Under the pieces are notes generated by a model. The model was not told the origin of the DNA, ran no database searches, and saw nothing but the letters and a program-made list of their open reading frames with translations. Positions 32,521-41,514 of a DNA stretch of 64,000 nucleotides are shown piece by piece. The position numbers were made by a program, and so were the translations under genes. Source of the DNA: Actinomadura nitritigenes (GTDB lineage Bacteria > Actinomycetota > Actinomycetes > Streptosporangiales > Streptosporangiaceae); contig NZ_JAGEOK010000005.1 in the NCBI RefSeq assembly GCF_017573545.1, forward strand, positions 186,001 through 250,000, written 5' to 3'. How positions within the stretch are numbered: the stretch's first letter is position 1; each line of letters begins with the position of its first letter.

Positions 32521-34743
32521 TCACCCGGTGAGACGGTGCAGGTCGGTGAGGATCTCGGAGGCGGTGACGGGGTCGAGGTCGCCGAACGCGAGGGGCTTCC
32601 CGGAGTAGCGGCCCGTCAGGAGCATCACGCGTTCGATGCGCTGCTCGGCGTACTCCTCGGGATCGAAGACGCGGATGCCGGGTTCGAAGGTGACCATCAG
32701 GTGCCGCTCGTCCGGCGTCATGAGCATCACCTGCCGGCGGAAGCCGCCGGTCTCCTTCTCGCCGAGCGTCCAGCCGCGGGACGTCAGGCCGAGGATCCCG
32801 CCGAAGTGGACGGAGCCGCCCTCGAAGCGGGACAGGCGGTCGCTCCCCCGCTCGTCCTCCGCGAGGGCGTGCACGGGACGGCCGAGCTGCGGGAACGGCT
32901 GCAGGATCTCGTAGTCGGCGAAGATCGCGGCCCAGTCCCGGAGGGCGCCCTCGCCGAGGACGAGTGGGTGGGGCAGCGCGACCCGGGCGTCACCGGGAAG
33001 CTCGAAGGCGTCGTCGCGGACGTCGGCGAGGGTCCCATCCTCGGCCACCCGGAACGCGTCCGTCCCCGCCGACCACACCAGCCGCCGGGCGATGTGGCGC
33101 ATGAGCGGGTGCGCGACGAACAGCGCGGCGAACTCCTCGGCGGTCCAGGTCCGCCCGGCCACCATCGCCGCCTCCAGCCGCTTGACCTGCTCCGCGGCGA
33201 CGGTGCGGGCCTCCTTCCTGAGGTCGGTGAACCGCTTGTACGCGGCGGAGGCGAGGGCGTCGTCGTCCTTGGCGCCCGGCTTCGGCAGCGTCTTGCGAGG
33301 CTTGCCGCTCTCCGCCTCGGTGACGAAGGGCCGAATCTCCTCGTCGAAGCCCACCACGAAGCGGCGCGGCCCGTAGTCGAGCGTCAGCGAGCCGTCGGCG
33401 TCGAGTCCGAGGTCGGGGACGAGCCGGTCGGCGAGCTGCTCCTGGGTGAGCCCGCGCTGCTCGGCGGCGCGCTTCAGCGCGTCCCGCGCGAACCGCCCGA
33501 TCCACTTCTGGTCGGTGGCCTTGTTCGCGAGCCGGTCCAGGTGCCGGAGGGCGCGGTCGGTGCCGAGGCGGCTGAAGAGGCGGAGCGCGGACTGCCCGCC
33601 CGACTCCCACACGTAAGCCCTGGACCACCGTGCGACGATCGGCGCGAGCCGGTCGGCGGTGGTGTCGTCGCCCCACTCGGCCAGGGCGTACTGCACGCCC
33701 GGCGACGCCCACAGTTTGGGATGGCGGTCGGCCTCGTAGAGGGCCCAGGCGAACTCCGCGAGCGACTCCGGGTCGAGGGGCGCGGTGACCAGGGGGACGC
33801 CGGCGTACGGCTTCTGCCTCTCGGAGATGGCCAGCATCGTCAGGAGGTTCCTGGTCGCGGCCGGGGGAAGCGCCTGACGGCGAAGGCGCAGCAGGATCCG
33901 CGGCAGCCGTTCGGGATCCCAGCCCTGGGGCAGCTCCGGCAGCGGGTCGGGGTACAGGTCGAGCGGGTCGGTGCGCAGCCTGGAGACCGCCTGCACGGCC
34001 TCGTCCCCGTAGTACCCGGCGGCCTCCACCAGGACGTCGTGCCCGTGGCGTCGCGCGACCGAGCGCAGTGCCGCCTCGGCGCGTTCCCGCTTGGGCCCCG
34101 GCTTGCGCAGCGCGTCCGGGATCGTCAGCCGCACGGCGTCCACCCCGTGCAGGTCGTACCAGGCGTCCTGCGCCTCGTCGCTCCCCCTGCCGTCGAAGTC
34201 CTTGATCATGGCTTGGGCGACGGCGTGGTCCAGGAAGGGCTCGAGCGCGTACACGCTCCATTTCTTCTTCTTCGCCTGGTGCAGCGCGGGCGGGTAAGCG
34301 GCCATCTCGTGACGTGCCACCGCGCCGCGGTCGGCGCCGACCGAGAAGTCGGCGAAGGCGTCCCAGTAGCGTTCGTCGGCGAGCAGCTTCTCGCCGAGCT
34401 CCCGGGGCGCCTGCATGACGAGCCCCATGTAGAGGTGCTCGAACCGCGACCGGGACCGCCACTCGCGCGGCTTCCAGAGTTCCAGGGCCCGGTCACCGGC
34501 GAAGAACGCGGCGAGCTCGTCCCAGTCGGTGTCCTCGGGCATGCGTTTCTGCGAGTACTCGTACGGCGCCTGCAGCCACTTCTCCCGCCGGCCGGGCGCC
34601 CAGCGGACGACGGTCGGCTCCCGCGGCGCCTTCAGGCCGAGGACGGCCGGCGGTCCCTTCGTCCCGCCCTTCCAGGGCGGCTGTACGAGCAGGGCGGGCA
34701 GTGCGCTGTCGGGGGCGTCCTCGACATGGGGGTCTCGTGTCAT
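32521..34743 (-). CDS. DUF4132 / WGR-associated-like protein
   Basis: This is a 740-residue cytoplasmic protein with helical repeat-like N-terminal parts and a C-terminal domain resembling DUF4132 (LVWSAGTDAFRVAEDGTLAD, a segment ending GGFRRQVMLM, and LLTGRYSGKPLAFGDLDPVTASEIL). This family is related to MolR-type proteins; its biochemical function is unknown. The ATG at 34743 gives MTRDPHVED; the frame is open 25 codons further upstream without a ribosome site. It is followed by its own terminator and appears to be a single-gene unit. Confidence 0.8.
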   Translation of the reverse strand: MTRDPHVEDAPDSALPALLVQPPWKGGTKGPPAVLGLKAPREPTVVRWAPGRREKWLQAPYEYSQKRMPEDTDWDELAAFFAGDRALELWKPREWRSRSRFEHLYMGLVMQAPRELGEKLLADERYWDAFADFSVGADRGAVARHEMAAYPPALHQAKKKKWSVYALEPFLDHAVAQAMIKDFDGRGSDEAQDAWYDLHGVDAVRLTIPDALRKPGPKRERAEAALRSVARRHGHDVLVEAAGYYGDEAVQAVSRLRTDPLDLYPDPLPELPQGWDPERLPRILLRLRRQALPPAATRNLLTMLAISERQKPYAGVPLVTAPLDPESLAEFAWALYEADRHPKLWASPGVQYALAEWGDDTTADRLAPIVARWSRAYVWESGGQSALRLFSRLGTDRALRHLDRLANKATDQKWIGRFARDALKRAAEQRGLTQEQLADRLVPDLGLDADGSLTLDYGPRRFVVGFDEEIRPFVTEAESGKPRKTLPKPGAKDDDALASAAYKRFTDLRKEARTVAAEQVKRLEAAMVAGRTWTAEEFAALFVAHPLMRHIARRLVWSAGTDAFRVAEDGTLADVRDDAFELPGDARVALPHPLVLGEGALRDWAAIFADYEILQPFPQLGRPVHALAEDERGSDRLSRFEGGSVHFGGILGLTSRGWTLGEKETGGFRRQVMLMTPDERHLMVTFEPGIRVFDPEEYAEQRIERVMLLTGRYSGKPLAFGDLDPVTASEILTDLHRLTG

Positions 34744-34938
34744 CGTTTCCAGTATCGCGGCCGGCGGACGTTGTCGATCATGAGACGTCCCGGCCCGGCT
34801 CCAGGTTTCCGCTCGCACGGCGGCCCGTCGATCGCCTACCGGGCGTCCCCGCCCTGCGCGAGGCGCCGAAGGTGCTCGCGGCCCCGCGCCGCACCCCCGA
34901 CGACTCGCCCCCGCGTGACGGCGGCATGGGCGAGCCGG

Positions 34939-35676
34939 TCAGGCGGTCGTGCGCGACAGGCGGCCGGGGAGGTCGGTGAGCCGCTCGATGCGGAGCACCG
35001 CCTCGTCCGCCGCCGGGGACGGCCCGCCGGTGACGAAGTCGATGCCGCGGTCCAGCCAGATGCCGGTGAGCCCGGCGAGGGCCGCCGCGTTCACATCGCT
35101 CTCCAGCATGTCGCCCACGTTGACCGCCTGAACGGGGTCCGTCCGCATCAGCCGGCACGCGGTGGTGAAGGCGTCGGGATCGGGCTTGGCCGCACCGAGA
35201 TCGGCCGGGGTCAGGACGGCCTCGAAGTAGCCGAGCAGGCCGAAGCGGGCGAGCTTGGCGCGCTGCTGGTCAGGGTCCCCGTTGGTGAGGACGGCCAGGC
35301 GCGGCCCGCCGGTGCTCCGCTTCAGGGCGTCCAGGCACGGCCGGACGTCGGGGTAGCTCCGCCAGGACTCCTCGAACACGGTGAGGTAGCGCTCGGCGAA
35401 CCAGGCGTCCAGAAGGCCGGGACTCTCGGGGACCGGCTCGCCCAGCATCGGCAGGAAGGAACGGAGCCTGCGCCGGTGATGCTCGGCGAAGGAGCACCGG
35501 CCGGCGAGGTACTCCCGCATGTGCCGCCCCTCCAGCGTCCACCACAGCGTCACCAGTTCGTCCGGTGGAGCCGTCGCGTGCGGCGCCTCCCGGACGATCC
35601 GGCCGATCGCCTCCAGGACCGCGCGCCGGTGATCGACCAGGGTGCCGTCCAGATCGAAGAACACCACGTCCGCCAT
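34939..35676 (-). CDS. HAD-family hydrolase
   Basis: This 245-residue protein has all HAD motifs: FFDLDGTLVD (nucleophile Asp8 and acid Asp10), LTNGD (motif II), a Lys in GAAKPDPDAF (motif III) and NVGDMLESDV (motif IV). The helical cap between motifs I and II places it in subfamily I (YjjG/phosphatase type). The substrate is unknown. It stands alone between the DUF4132 gene and the nuclease-like gene. Confidence 0.9.
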   Translation of the reverse strand: MADVVFFDLDGTLVDHRRAVLEAIGRIVREAPHATAPPDELVTLWWTLEGRHMREYLAGRCSFAEHHRRRLRSFLPMLGEPVPESPGLLDAWFAERYLTVFEESWRSYPDVRPCLDALKRSTGGPRLAVLTNGDPDQQRAKLARFGLLGYFEAVLTPADLGAAKPDPDAFTTACRLMRTDPVQAVNVGDMLESDVNAAALAGLTGIWLDRGIDFVTGGPSPAADEAVLRIERLTDLPGRLSRTTA

Positions 35677-35731
35677 GGGAGCATCATCCCCCCATGCCCG
35701 GTGCGGGCGCCGCTCCCCCGGCGCGTCCGCT

Positions 35732-36595
35732 CTAGCCCTCGATGAAGATCAGGTCGGTGATGGGCTTGGTGAGCCGGACGGTGTCGCCGGTGACCTCGAC
35801 GACGGTGTCGAACCCGGTCGCGTGGGCGTCGGAGATGACGTACAGCCGGTCGTTGAGGGTGGCCATGTACGCCTTGAAGCCGGCGAGCGAGGGGTCGCCC
35901 GGCGCGAGGGCGTAGTACTCGGCCAGGCGGCGGAACAGCTTGGGCAGGATGACCAGCCGCTCTGACAGATCGTCCTGGGCATGGATGGTCGCGCCGCCGG
36001 TGGTGGCGTCGGAGGCCCAGACCCCCGTCCCGGCCGTGCGGGCGGCTTCGGCGGCCTCGGTCAGCGTGGCGCGCAGGTCGGGGTAGAGCTTGCTGTAGAA
36101 GGTCGGGTAGACCAGCCCGTCGGCCAGCAGCCGGTGGTTCACGCTGGTCTTCAGCAGCGCGGAGTCGGTGAACACCGGTTCCAGGTCGGGCCGGTCGGTG
36201 TCGCCGGCGAAGGCGAACGCGACGGGGCGGCCGTACTTGTCCCCGAACCGGGTCAGGATGTACCCGGGCGTGGCGTCCGGCGTCGCGCCGGTGACGACCT
36301 CGCCGTCGCGGACCACGCCGGTGAACCCGATCAGCTCCAGCAGCCGGGAGCCGGCAGCGTGGGCGAGCTCCAGCGGCTGGTGCATGCTGTGGCCGCCGTG
36401 GCCGGGCGGCGTGTAGTGGGTCTCCAGCGCGTCGATCGCGTCGAGCCGCAGCTGCGCCGCGCCGCTCGCGCCGAGGCGCACGTTCAGGTGCAGCCGGGTG
36501 AACGCGTCCGCGGCGCTCGGGAAGAAGTGCACGGAGTCCCCGTCGGGCTGGCTGTGCACGATCCGGTACTGGCCTTTGATCAGATACAGCGACAC
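35732..36595 (-). CDS. Staphylococcal-nuclease-like (SNase) domain protein
   Basis: This 287-residue protein has an OB-fold nuclease domain with the catalytic signature intact: Arg50, Asp55 and Glu59 in LRLDAIDALETHYT (compare Arg35/Asp40/Glu43 of SNase) and Arg123 in DKYGRPVAF (Arg87 equivalent). The following VNHRLLADGL segment also fits. There is no signal peptide, so it would act in the cytoplasm. The start is GTG 36595 with GAGGAG upstream; the frame is open further upstream into a fragment of a TetR gene, which would give a false fusion. Confidence 0.75.
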   Translation of the reverse strand: MSLYLIKGQYRIVHSQPDGDSVHFFPSAADAFTRLHLNVRLGASGAAQLRLDAIDALETHYTPPGHGGHSMHQPLELAHAAGSRLLELIGFTGVVRDGEVVTGATPDATPGYILTRFGDKYGRPVAFAFAGDTDRPDLEPVFTDSALLKTSVNHRLLADGLVYPTFYSKLYPDLRATLTEAAEAARTAGTGVWASDATTGGATIHAQDDLSERLVILPKLFRRLAEYYALAPGDPSLAGFKAYMATLNDRLYVISDAHATGFDTVVEVTGDTVRLTKPITDLIFIEG

Positions 36596-36718
36596 CGTGC
36601 TCTCCTCACGGCCGGCGACCTCGTCCGGTCCCGAGTCAAGCAGTGATCGGACGGCTACACGCCGCTCTAGCCGAGGTTGGCCACAAAATCGACCCCGCGG
36701 TACCGCTTCATTCCCTGT

Positions 36719-36817
36719 GATGTCGGTGACCGTCACGTTCTCGAAGCCGCGCTCAAGAAACAGCTCGACCGCGGCGTCTCTCAGCCGCTCCTCCGCGCGA
36801 GGCATCCAGCGGGGCAT
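36719..36817 (-). pseudogene. TetR-family N-terminal fragment
   Basis: About 33 codons encode the first helices of a TetR DNA-binding domain (RAEERLRDAAVELFLERGF and VTVTDI). The expected turn and recognition helix are missing and the frame runs into unrelated sequence and then the nuclease gene. A separate frame nearby reads MKRYRGVDFVANLG followed by a stop. This is a deletion remnant. Confidence 0.6.
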
Positions 36818-36903
36818 GCGCCGACTCTAGCCGCCGTCCGTCCGCGCTCGGCCGCGGAGAAAACCGGTTGCTTCTAGCGGAGCATGCGCGCTGAATACTA
36901 CGC

Positions 36904-38013
36904 ATGGCCGACATTCAGGGGTCCTACGACGACCCGTTCGCCGCGGTGCCCGATGCGCTGGCGGGGCTGCTGGACAGCGGGGACGCGGGCGGCTCGGTCG
37001 CCGTCTTCGTGGACGGCGAGCCCGTCGTGGACGTCTGGGGAGGGTTCGCCGACGCGGACCGCACGGTCCCCTGGCAGCGCGACACGATCACCAACGTCTG
37101 GTCGGTCACCAAGACGATGACGGCGCTGTGCGCGCTGGTGCTGGCCGACCGCGGCGACCTCGACCTCGGCGCGCCGGTCGCGCGGTACTGGCCGGAGTTC
37201 GCCGCGGCGGGCAAGGAGAAGGTGCTGGTGCGGCACCTCCTCTCGCACACCGCGGGCCTGCCCGACTGGGACGGGCCGGTCGAGGAGCTCTATGACTGGC
37301 CGTCCGCCACCGCCCGTCTGGCCGCGCAGGCTCCGCAGTGGGAACCGGGAAGCGCGGCCGGGTACCACTCGCTCACCCAGGGGTTCCTCGTGGGCGAGGT
37401 CGTCCGCCGGATCACGGGCCGGAGCGTCGGCGAGTTCTTCGCCGAGGAGGTCGCCGCGCCGCTGGGCGCCGACTTCCACATCGGCCTGCCCGCCGGGCAC
37501 GACCACCGGGTGGCGCTCACGGTCCCGCCGCCGTCCCGGGACGAGAGCTATGCCGCCGGCGCGCCCGGCGGTGGCGCGTCCCCCGCGACCGGCGCCACCA
37601 CAGTGAGGGTGCGGGACGGGAACAGCGTCGCCTGGCGCCGCGCGCAGATTCCCGCGGCGAGCGGATTCGGCAACGCCCGCTCGGTCGCCCTCGTGCAGTC
37701 GGTCATGGCTTGCGGAGGTGCGATCCGCGGGCGGCGGCTGCTGTCGCAGGCGGGTTGTGATCGTGCGCGGGAGGAACAGTTCCAGGGCGTGGACCGCCTC
37801 CTGGGCATGCCGGTCCGGTGGGGCCTGGGCTACGGGCTTTTCGGCAGTGCCTACGGGTGGGGAGGCTGGGGCGGCGCGATCGTCGTGGTGGAACCCGGCG
37901 CCCGCATGGCGGTGGCGTACGTGACGAACCAGATGCGCGAACCCGCGGACGACGATCGGGGGATGGAGATCATCGCGGCCGCCCACGACGGCCTCGGCCG
38001 CCTCACCGACTGA
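36904..38013 (+). CDS. Serine hydrolase, class C beta-lactamase/esterase (EstB) family
   Basis: This 369-residue protein has the penicillin-binding fold: the SVTK tetrad (SxxK) near residue 67, Tyr in AGYHS (YxN position, with Ser replacing Asn) near 156, and a C-terminal WGGWGGAIV region in place of the KTG box. These features are those of the EstB/LpqF-like esterase group, not of true penicillinases. There is no clear signal peptide. It is convergent with the beta-propeller gene across a strong terminator. Confidence 0.88.
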   Translation: MADIQGSYDDPFAAVPDALAGLLDSGDAGGSVAVFVDGEPVVDVWGGFADADRTVPWQRDTITNVWSVTKTMTALCALVLADRGDLDLGAPVARYWPEFAAAGKEKVLVRHLLSHTAGLPDWDGPVEELYDWPSATARLAAQAPQWEPGSAAGYHSLTQGFLVGEVVRRITGRSVGEFFAEEVAAPLGADFHIGLPAGHDHRVALTVPPPSRDESYAAGAPGGGASPATGATTVRVRDGNSVAWRRAQIPAASGFGNARSVALVQSVMACGGAIRGRRLLSQAGCDRAREEQFQGVDRLLGMPVRWGLGYGLFGSAYGWGGWGGAIVVVEPGARMAVAYVTNQMREPADDDRGMEIIAAAHDGLGRLTD

Positions 38014-38024
38014 AGACCGTGCGG

Positions 38025-38064
38025 CGGGAGGTAGGGCGCGCCGCGCGGCGCGCCCTACCTCCCG
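38025..38064. terminator. Bidirectional hairpin terminator
   Basis: A perfect 18-bp inverted repeat (38025-38042 and 38047-38064) around GCGC lies between the convergent serine hydrolase and beta-propeller genes. Confidence 0.85.
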
Positions 38065-38079
38065 GCGGGTCGGGGGGGA

Positions 38080-39366
38080 TCAGGTGGTGGGGCTGGTCCA
38101 GCCGGCGGGGATGTGCGCGATGCGGACGCGCTGCGGGTGGTCACCGACCGGCACGGAGACCACCTTCTGGCCGGTGGCGAAGTCGATCGCGGTGACCTGG
38201 TCGGCGCCGCTCTCAGAGATGACGCAGTCGCGGCCGTCGCCGCTGACGGTCGCCCAGTACGGCTTGGACGCGGTGACGAGCGGGCCCTCCTGGAGGGTGG
38301 CGCGGTCGACGATCGTCGCGTAGTCGTCCATCGTCCCGGCGACGCACAGCTTGGCGCCGTCGGGGCTCATGGACAGGCCGTGGTGGCGCGAGTCGTTGAC
38401 GAAGGTGGTGCGGTCGTCGCTGGTGGCGGGGTTCTTGGGAAGGGTCTTGATGCGGGTGATCTTGTCGGTGGCGACGTCGTACTCGATGAAGCCGTTGAAG
38501 AAGGAGACCTGGAAGTACAGCTTGGAGAAGTCGGGGGTGAACACCGCGGGTCGGACGGCGTTGGACAGGTCCTTGCGGCCGAACGCGTCCAGGCGCGCGC
38601 GCATGTCGATGGTCTTGACGACCTTGTAGGTGGTCGCGTCGGCGATGGTGATGTGCCGGTCGCCCTTGGTCCAGTCGAGGGACGGGTCGTCGAGGTCGGT
38701 CTCGACGTTGCCGATGGACATGTTCCAGATGTACTTGCCGTCGGCCGTGAAGATGCTCTCGTGGGGCTTGTCGCCGGAGGCGAACGACCCGAGCTGCTGG
38801 CCGGTGTTGATGTCGAGCACGTGGACGGTCTTGCTGAGCGAGGCCGAGACCGCGACCTTGGTGCCGTCGGGTGAGACGGCCATGTGGTCGGCGCGGTAGC
38901 CCGACACCTGGAAGCGCCACCTGACCTTCCCGGTGGCCAGGTCGATCGAGACGACGTCGCCGAAGCTGGGCCGCGAGGCGACGAGGGCACTGCCGTCGGG
39001 GGTGGAGTACAGGTCGTCGACGAGCTGGTCGTGCCCCTCTCCGGCGGTCGCCCGGATGCCGAGGAAGACGGCGAGGCGGACGGGGTTGGTGTAGATCTCG
39101 GTCAGGCGCTGGGCCTTGTCGGGAACGACGTTGATGCGGCCGATCTTGGCGAAGTCGCCGCTGGGGTTGATGACGTCGGCGGTGCCGTCCCAGTTGTTGC
39201 CGACGAACATGACCTCGCGCAGCGGCGCGGCGGCGGCAGCGGAGGCGAGGGGGGCGGAGACCGGGGCGATGGCGCAGGCGGCCAGGACGGCCGCTGCGGC
39301 GAGGCCCCGCAGGCGCCGGCGCCTGCGGGCGGGGAGGATCCGGGCGGGGGCGGGTTCAGCGTGCAT
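38080..39366 (-). CDS. Secreted YVTN-type beta-propeller protein
   Basis: This 428-residue protein has a long positively charged N-region and hydrophobic core (residues 15-45, ending ASAAAAA) as signal peptide. Repeated propeller blades follow (MAVSPDGTKVAVSAS, VHVLDINTGQQLGSF, LSMSPDGAKLCVAG, VTAIDFATGQKVVSVPVG). Such seven-bladed surface proteins bind ligands or cofactors; no catalytic residues can be named. It is divergent from a TetR gene, with a perfect inverted repeat 38 bases upstream of its start, so the TetR protein probably represses it. Confidence 0.85.
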   Translation of the reverse strand: MHAEPAPARILPARRRRRLRGLAAAAVLAACAIAPVSAPLASAAAAAPLREVMFVGNNWDGTADVINPSGDFAKIGRINVVPDKAQRLTEIYTNPVRLAVFLGIRATAGEGHDQLVDDLYSTPDGSALVASRPSFGDVVSIDLATGKVRWRFQVSGYRADHMAVSPDGTKVAVSASLSKTVHVLDINTGQQLGSFASGDKPHESIFTADGKYIWNMSIGNVETDLDDPSLDWTKGDRHITIADATTYKVVKTIDMRARLDAFGRKDLSNAVRPAVFTPDFSKLYFQVSFFNGFIEYDVATDKITRIKTLPKNPATSDDRTTFVNDSRHHGLSMSPDGAKLCVAGTMDDYATIVDRATLQEGPLVTASKPYWATVSGDGRDCVISESGADQVTAIDFATGQKVVSVPVGDHPQRVRIAHIPAGWTSPTT

Positions 39367-39403
39367 GAGTGCTTCTCCCAGGGGGGTGGGAACGCGGACC
39401 GGG

Positions 39404-39431
39404 AAGTCTGAAATTGGCCGTTTTCAGACTT
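39404..39431. promoter_or_regulatory. Perfect inverted repeat, probable TetR operator
   Basis: Arms AAGTCTGAAA (39404-39413) and TTTCAGACTT (39422-39431) are exact complements separated by 8 bases, midway between the divergent beta-propeller and TetR genes. Size and position are those of a TetR operator. Confidence 0.8.
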
Positions 39432-39454
39432 TGGTTACTGGATGGTAGGCGGGG

Positions 39455-40159
39455 GTGACGCCCGTCACAAGAGCGATGCGGGAAGATTCTGTGCAGCACC
39501 AGGCGGAGGGCGGAGTGGCGGGCAGGAGCACCCCCGGGGCGGGCCGGTACCGGGGCAAGGACGCGGACGAGCGGCGGGCCGAGCGGCGCCGCCGGTTCCG
39601 CGACGCGGGCCTGGAGTCGTTCGGAGCCGGCCCGGGCTACCGGGGCACCCGGCTCGCCGACCTGTGCAGGACGGCCGGGCTCTCGACGCGCCAGTTCTAC
39701 GAGGAGTACCGCACCCTGGAAGACCTTCTGGCCGACCTGCACCTGTACGTCAACGACGTCGCCGAGCAGGCCGTCATCGACGTGCTCCCCCGCGTCCAGG
39801 ACCGGCCGCTGCCCGAGCGCATCACCACGATGCTGCGCGCCTACGTCAAGGGCGCCACCTCCGACCCGCGGCACGCCCGCATCGCCTACGTCGAGGTCAT
39901 CGGTGTCAGCCCCCGGATGGACCGCCAGCGCCTCGAACGCCGCGCCACCTGGATCGACTTCATCGGCCGGACGGCGGACCAGGCCGTCGAGCGCGGCGAG
40001 ATGCCCCCGGGCAGCTACCGCATCGCCGCCACGGGCTTCATCGGCGCCGTCAACGGCCTCATGCACGACTGGGTCGTGGGATGGGTCGACGCGACGCTGG
40101 AGGAGATCGCCGACGAGCTCCTGCAGATCCTGCTGGGCCGATACAAGATCACGCTCTGA
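39455..40159 (+). CDS. TetR-family regulator
   Basis: This protein of 227-234 residues has an N-terminal TetR helix-turn-helix (ERRRRFRDAGLESFGAGPGYRGTRL, LCRTAGLSTRQFYEEYRTLEDL) and a helical ligand-binding domain. The start is GTG 39455 or ATG 39476. It is divergent from the secreted beta-propeller gene, and the palindrome at 39404-39431 is the likely shared operator. The ligand is unknown. Confidence 0.9.
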   Translation: MTPVTRAMREDSVQHQAEGGVAGRSTPGAGRYRGKDADERRAERRRRFRDAGLESFGAGPGYRGTRLADLCRTAGLSTRQFYEEYRTLEDLLADLHLYVNDVAEQAVIDVLPRVQDRPLPERITTMLRAYVKGATSDPRHARIAYVEVIGVSPRMDRQRLERRATWIDFIGRTADQAVERGEMPPGSYRIAATGFIGAVNGLMHDWVVGWVDATLEEIADELLQILLGRYKITL

Positions 40160-40312
40160 GAGCGCCGGCGCGGACGCGCGTGTGGCCGTGTCCGGCCATC
40201 CCGGCTCGAGGAGCCGCGCGCGTCGGCGGTCGAGTATGGCGGTGTGCGACCTTGATGGGGTTGGCCGCGGGGCCGGCCCCGGCCTGTTCCGAGGACGGAG
40301 CGTGGGGGCCCG

Positions 40313-41374
40313 GTGATGGACGGCGGGATGGTCGGCGGCCGGGAGCCGCGCTTCGAGATCCGTTTCTGCGCCGCCGAGGGCGGGGCGCGGATCGCCTACG
40401 CCACGGTCGGCGACGGGCCCCTGCTGATCGTCCCTCCCGCCTGGATCAGCCACCTGGAGCTGTGGTGGCAGGACCCGGCCGTCCGCGCGTTCCTCGTTCC
40501 GCTGGCCGCGCACCGGACGGTGGTGCTGTACGACAAGCCCGGCTGTGGGCTGTCCGATCCCTGGCCGTGCCGCCAGACGGTGGACACCGACGTGCGGGTG
40601 CTGCGGACGGTCGCCGGCCATCTGCGGCAGGAGCGGTTCGACCTGCTGGGCGTCTCGACTGCGGCGGCGGCGTCGCTGGCCTTCGCCGTACGGCATCCGG
40701 AACGCGTCGGGCGCCTGATCGTCTACGGCGGTTACGCCGACGGCCGCCAGGTCGCGTCCCCGGAGGTCCGGGCGGCTTTGCTCGGCATGGTGCGCGCGCA
40801 CTGGGGGCTCGGCTCGGACGTGCTGGCCGACATCTTCATGGCCGACGCCGACGCCGACACCAGAGAGCACTTCACGCGGCTGCAGCGGGGCACGGCCACC
40901 GCGGAGTTCGCCTGCGAGCTGCTGGACCAGTGCTATCAGGCATGCGTCGTGGACGAGCTGGCCGGGGTCGTCACGCCGACGCTGGTGCTGCACCGGCGCG
41001 GCGACCGGGCGATCCCCTACCGGCTCGGGCGGGACCTGGCCGCGCGGATCCCCGGCGCGCGGCTGATGACGCTCCCCGGCCGCGGCCACTTCCCCTGGGC
41101 CGGGGACTCCGCACCGCTGGTCGACGCCGTCCTGGAGCACCTGGGCGAGACCGCGCCCGGGCGGCACGCCCCGCGGTCCGTGGACGATGTGCTCACTCCC
41201 CGGCAGCGCCAGGTCGCCGCCCTGGTCGCGGACGGGCTGAGCAACCGCCAGATCGCCCGGCGTCTCGGGATCGAGGAACGTTCCGCCGAAGGCCACGTCG
41301 AACGGATCCGCCGGCGGCTCGACGTCCGCTCCCGCGCCCAGGTCGCCGCCTGGTGGGCCCGGCGCGACACCTGA
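40313..41374 (+). CDS. Alpha/beta-hydrolase fused to LuxR-type DNA-binding domain
   Basis: This 353-residue protein joins an N-terminal alpha/beta-hydrolase domain (about 15-275) to a C-terminal LuxR helix-turn-helix (LTPRQRQVAALVADGLSNRQ to LDVRSRAQVAAWWA). The nucleophile elbow reads LLGVSTAAAAS (GxSxA instead of GxSxG); Asp in HRRGDRAI and His in GRGHFPW are present. The hydrolase part may sense or hydrolyse a small ester or lactone and control the DNA-binding part. ATG 40316 is an equally good start. It is in line with the TetR gene upstream and the methyltransferase downstream. Confidence 0.88.
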   Translation: MMDGGMVGGREPRFEIRFCAAEGGARIAYATVGDGPLLIVPPAWISHLELWWQDPAVRAFLVPLAAHRTVVLYDKPGCGLSDPWPCRQTVDTDVRVLRTVAGHLRQERFDLLGVSTAAAASLAFAVRHPERVGRLIVYGGYADGRQVASPEVRAALLGMVRAHWGLGSDVLADIFMADADADTREHFTRLQRGTATAEFACELLDQCYQACVVDELAGVVTPTLVLHRRGDRAIPYRLGRDLAARIPGARLMTLPGRGHFPWAGDSAPLVDAVLEHLGETAPGRHAPRSVDDVLTPRQRQVAALVADGLSNRQIARRLGIEERSAEGHVERIRRRLDVRSRAQVAAWWARRDT

Positions 41375-41514
41375 GGTAGTGGATTGGGGTAGCGCCCGGC
41401 GTATTTCCCCGCCTGACAGGACGCCGTGCGCCGCCGGATCCTTCAGAGGCCGCCACGACCGCCACCAGGACGGTCGGCCTTCCCATCGGCGGCATCGATG
41501 TCGAGGAGCGGTAC

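Noticed and set aside
36904..38013. True beta-lactamase giving antibiotic resistance
   Set aside because: The KTG box is absent and YxN is YHS; the pattern is that of EstB-like esterases.
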